Below are positions 62,263 through 64,000 of a stretch of DNA of 64,000 nucleotides, in pieces. The notes under the pieces were generated by a model. The model was not told the DNA's origin. It saw only the letters and a list, made by a program, of their open reading frames with translations, and did not search any database. Position 1 is the first letter of the stretch. Each line of letters begins with the position of its first letter. Source of the stretch: an uncultured Lachnoclostridium sp. (GTDB lineage Bacteria > Bacillota > Clostridia > Lachnospirales > Lachnospiraceae); NCBI GenBank assembly GCA_905212635.1, contig CAJMFH010000003.1:49411-113410 (forward strand), given 5' to 3'. Position numbers and translations under genes: made by a program.

Positions 62263-62790
62263 ATGAATTATGCAGTAACATTGGAATTTGATAAAGAGAC
62301 CGAAAAAACAATTCGGAATCTTATTGATGAGGTAGCAGAGAAAACAGGCTGTGATTACATGAAACAGATAAATATTCCACCTCATGTAACAGTTTGTGCT
62401 CTTGTAAGTGATAGGGAAGAAGCGTTACTTACAGAAATGGGAAATATTGTAAAATTGATAAATAAAGATGTGATCTGGTTTGCAAATATTGGCGTGTTCA
62501 ATCCACTTGTAATTTATCTTGGTCCGGTTCTGAATGAGTATTTACAGAATACGTGCAGTCTGGTAAATGAACGGTTATTAAAGTATGCTGATGTTGGTAA
62601 TAGAGGGCAGTATCTGCCAAACCAGTGGGTTCCCCATGCAGCAATTGCAGTAAAACTGACTCCGCCTGCCTTACAGGAGGCGTTTGCTATTGTACAGGAA
62701 AAGTTTACTGCGTTTGAAGCAACTGTTGAAAAAATTGTGTTAGCAAGAACGGATCCATATGAAGAGCTTTATTCGTGGAAATTGAAATAA
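62263..62790 (+). CDS. 2'-5' RNA ligase/2H phosphoesterase superfamily protein
   Basis: The product is 175 aa. The first catalytic motif PPHVTV is complete (HxT). The second, VPHAAIAVKL, has HxA where HxT is usual, so activity may be weakened or changed. Family members act on 2',3'-cyclic or 2'-5' phosphodiester ends. AAAGGAG precedes the ATG. It begins the AT-richer tail of the window and is followed by a damaged gene. Confidence 0.8.
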   Translation: MNYAVTLEFDKETEKTIRNLIDEVAEKTGCDYMKQINIPPHVTVCALVSDREEALLTEMGNIVKLINKDVIWFANIGVFNPLVIYLGPVLNEYLQNTCSLVNERLLKYADVGNRGQYLPNQWVPHAAIAVKLTPPALQEAFAIVQEKFTAFEATVEKIVLARTDPYEELYSWKLK

Positions 62791-62802
62791 AAATTATTTG
62801 TT

Positions 62803-63256
62803 ATGAGGGGAGATAAACGATGCTTTTTGAAAAAAGATAAATCACGATTTGTCGATAAGAATCCGGATGAATTGCCGGGCGTAAGGAAAAAATCATTTAT
62901 TCTTCCTTTTGCAGGGGGAGAAATATGGTTTGAACACTTGGATGGGATCTATCAATGTACTGAACTTGCCATTGAAAAACTACGCATCGATACGGAGACA
63001 TTCCGCCGCCCGTCCTCTCCGGGATATATTACATTTGTTCTCGATGAAACAATTATTTCGGAAGAATTGATTTCAGAGATAACAGATGCACGGATCAAGC
63101 CCGGCAAACAGTTTATGCGTGTAGCTTTTGTGGGGGGCAGACGGACTCTCCTGTATAAAACTAAAAAGTTTATTATATGGACATAATTTTGCTGTCAAAT
63201 TTTTTGATGGCATTGAACCGGCAAAAGAGTGGCTCTTGGACGAGAGAAGGGGTTAA
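62803..63256 (+). pseudogene. Frameshifted small protein gene, possibly STAS-like
   Basis: The open frame stops at 63186, but removing one G from the G6 run at 63132-63137 joins AFVG to ADGLSCIKLKSLLYGHN and on to FFDGIEPAKEWLLDERRG, ending at 63256. At the 5' end the best start is the ATG at 62820 behind AGGGGAG. It reads only MLFEKR before a stop unless one base of the T or A run is removed, after which it enters the main frame. Two homopolymer indels imply decay, sequencing error or slippage. The ATG at 62803 has no ribosome site. Confidence 0.7.
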
Positions 63257-63328
63257 AGGGTTGATGATGCAAAGTGATATCAAAACAGAATTTGTGAGCT
63301 GATGTATGATTTCACAGGGGGATTTAGT

Positions 63329-63838
63329 TTGAAAATAGACATTATCGGTTCGGTTGCAAGTGGAAAAACAACGCTTGCAAAAAGAATTTCAAGGAAATAT
63401 GGTATTCCGTATTATGAAAAAGACAATATTGTCTGGAAAAGAACTTTGAACGGAGATGTTAAAAGAACTCCGGAGGAACGAGATAAATATTTTTATGATA
63501 TTATAAATGAAAATAATTGGATTGTAGAAGGAGCGCCTAGAAAAATTCTGAAAGAGAGCTTTGGATGCTGTGATTATATTATTGTATTAGATGAATACAC
63601 AATTATAAGAATGATAAGAGTATTTAAACGATGGATTAACCAAAGAAGTGGAAGAGAGTCTTATAATTCAAAACCAACATGGAATTTTTTGTGGTGTAAT
63701 ATTAAATGGGTTTTGGACTTTAACCAAATGAAAAGAGGACTATTGCAGGAATTGAGCATTTTTGGTGAGAAGATAAAAATATTTAAACATTCAAAAGAAG
63801 CTTATGAATTTGTTATGAAAAGTTTTTCTAAGGTTTAG
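63329..63838 (+). CDS. P-loop nucleotide kinase-like protein (FlaR/AAA_17-like)
   Basis: The product is 169 aa from a TTG at 63329, with AGGGGGA 6 bp upstream. An ATG at 63303 adds nine residues before the core strand. KIDIIGSVASGKTTLAKRIS is a P-loop. YYEKDNIVW, then VEGAPRK and a lid rich in Arg (FKRWINQRSGRE), resemble adenylate-kinase-like 'topology modulation' proteins. The substrate is unknown. Confidence 0.82.
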   Translation: MKIDIIGSVASGKTTLAKRISRKYGIPYYEKDNIVWKRTLNGDVKRTPEERDKYFYDIINENNWIVEGAPRKILKESFGCCDYIIVLDEYTIIRMIRVFKRWINQRSGRESYNSKPTWNFLWCNIKWVLDFNQMKRGLLQELSIFGEKIKIFKHSKEAYEFVMKSFSKV

Positions 63839-63857
63839 TTTAATAGAGGTTGTGATC

Positions 63858-64000
63858 ATGATAAGAGAATTACGAAAAGCAGATATAAATAAAATTGCTA
63901 ATATATGGCTGGATACAAATATAAAAGCACATGATTTTATCCCCACTCAATATTGGAAAAGTAATTTTGAGTTAGTAAAAGAACTTCTATTACAGGCAAC
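63858..64000 (+). CDS. GNAT-family acetyltransferase, N-terminal fragment cut by the window end
   Basis: The ATG at 63858 opens 47 codons with no stop before the edge. MIRELRKADINKIANIWLDT is the usual first strand and helix of GNAT acetyltransferases. The acetyl-CoA loop would lie beyond the window. It starts 19 bp after the kinase stop, probably in the same transcript. Confidence 0.75.
   Translation, partial: MIRELRKADINKIANIWLDTNIKAHDFIPTQYWKSNFELVKELLLQA

Noticed and set aside
1..64000. CRISPR arrays, insertion sequences, prophage genes
   Set aside because: No regularly spaced direct repeats, transposase, integrase or phage structural genes were seen on either strand.

Overview
The window looks like chromosomal DNA of a Gram-positive, spore-forming gut anaerobe of the Clostridia, most likely Lachnospiraceae. 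This rests on moderate GC, strong AGGAGG-type ribosome binding sites, near-consensus TTGACA/TATAAT promoters, a split transketolase, a ZapA/U32/FtsW/PBP cell-wall block, a PdaB-like deacetylase and tmRNA tag AEDNLAYAA. The genus is inference. Almost every base is coding or compact regulatory DNA. I saw no rRNA, phage, insertion sequence or CRISPR array.

Layout. 1-4064: a possible peptide-maturation and export module made of a small protein with a leader-like N-terminus, an ABC exporter, a PqqD/HprK-like protein and an S24/S26-type peptidase. 4164-6725: GH36 alpha-galactosidase and an XRE regulator. 6820-16529: a long probable operon leuB-ilvD-ilvB-serC-serA plus a three-gene TrpXYZ-like ABC transporter. 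16602-19761: folC and a Na/phosphate cotransporter preceded by PhoP-box-like repeats. 19866-28809: SGNH hydrolase, HAD phosphatase, ZapA with a very long coiled coil, U32 protein, FtsW/RodA, class B PBP and a secreted transglutaminase-like protein. 28810-34700: an AraC regulator divergent from a very large secreted GH115 xylan alpha-glucuronidase that carries one in-frame stop codon.

34731-40316: tRNA-Leu(CAA), carbamate kinase, a beta-CASP metallohydrolase, transaldolase-type aldolase and split transketolase. 40468-48682: aroA, argS, an AAA ATPase, a YqeG-like phosphatase, an M24 peptidase, a fused AroD-AroK and efp. 48753-56930: a chemoreceptor, fabH, a CobW-type GTPase, a formate/nitrite channel, a YbaK deacylase, a polysaccharide deacetylase, a DUF3892-like protein and a MATE exporter. 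56955-61650: a biotin locus with divergent bioY and bioB sharing one BirA-type operator. bioB is followed by translationally coupled genes for a MaoC-like hydratase, a thiolase-fold enzyme lacking the C-terminal cysteine, and a short AMP-forming ligase. 61680-64000: ssrA, then an AT-richer accessory tail with a 2H-phosphoesterase-like protein, a frameshifted gene, a P-loop kinase and the start of a GNAT acetyltransferase.

The most unusual signals are four. First, a dispersed intergenic palindrome family has conserved ends (CCTGAATAGTTAC) and a conserved 19-nt core, but its self-complementary arms differ between copies. Second, a candidate three-way-junction structure lies inside one of these elements, upstream of the AAA ATPase. 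Third, bioB heads an acyl-processing operon that could supply or modify a biotin precursor. Fourth, the exporter/PqqD-HprK/peptidase module near the left end may be a maturation system.
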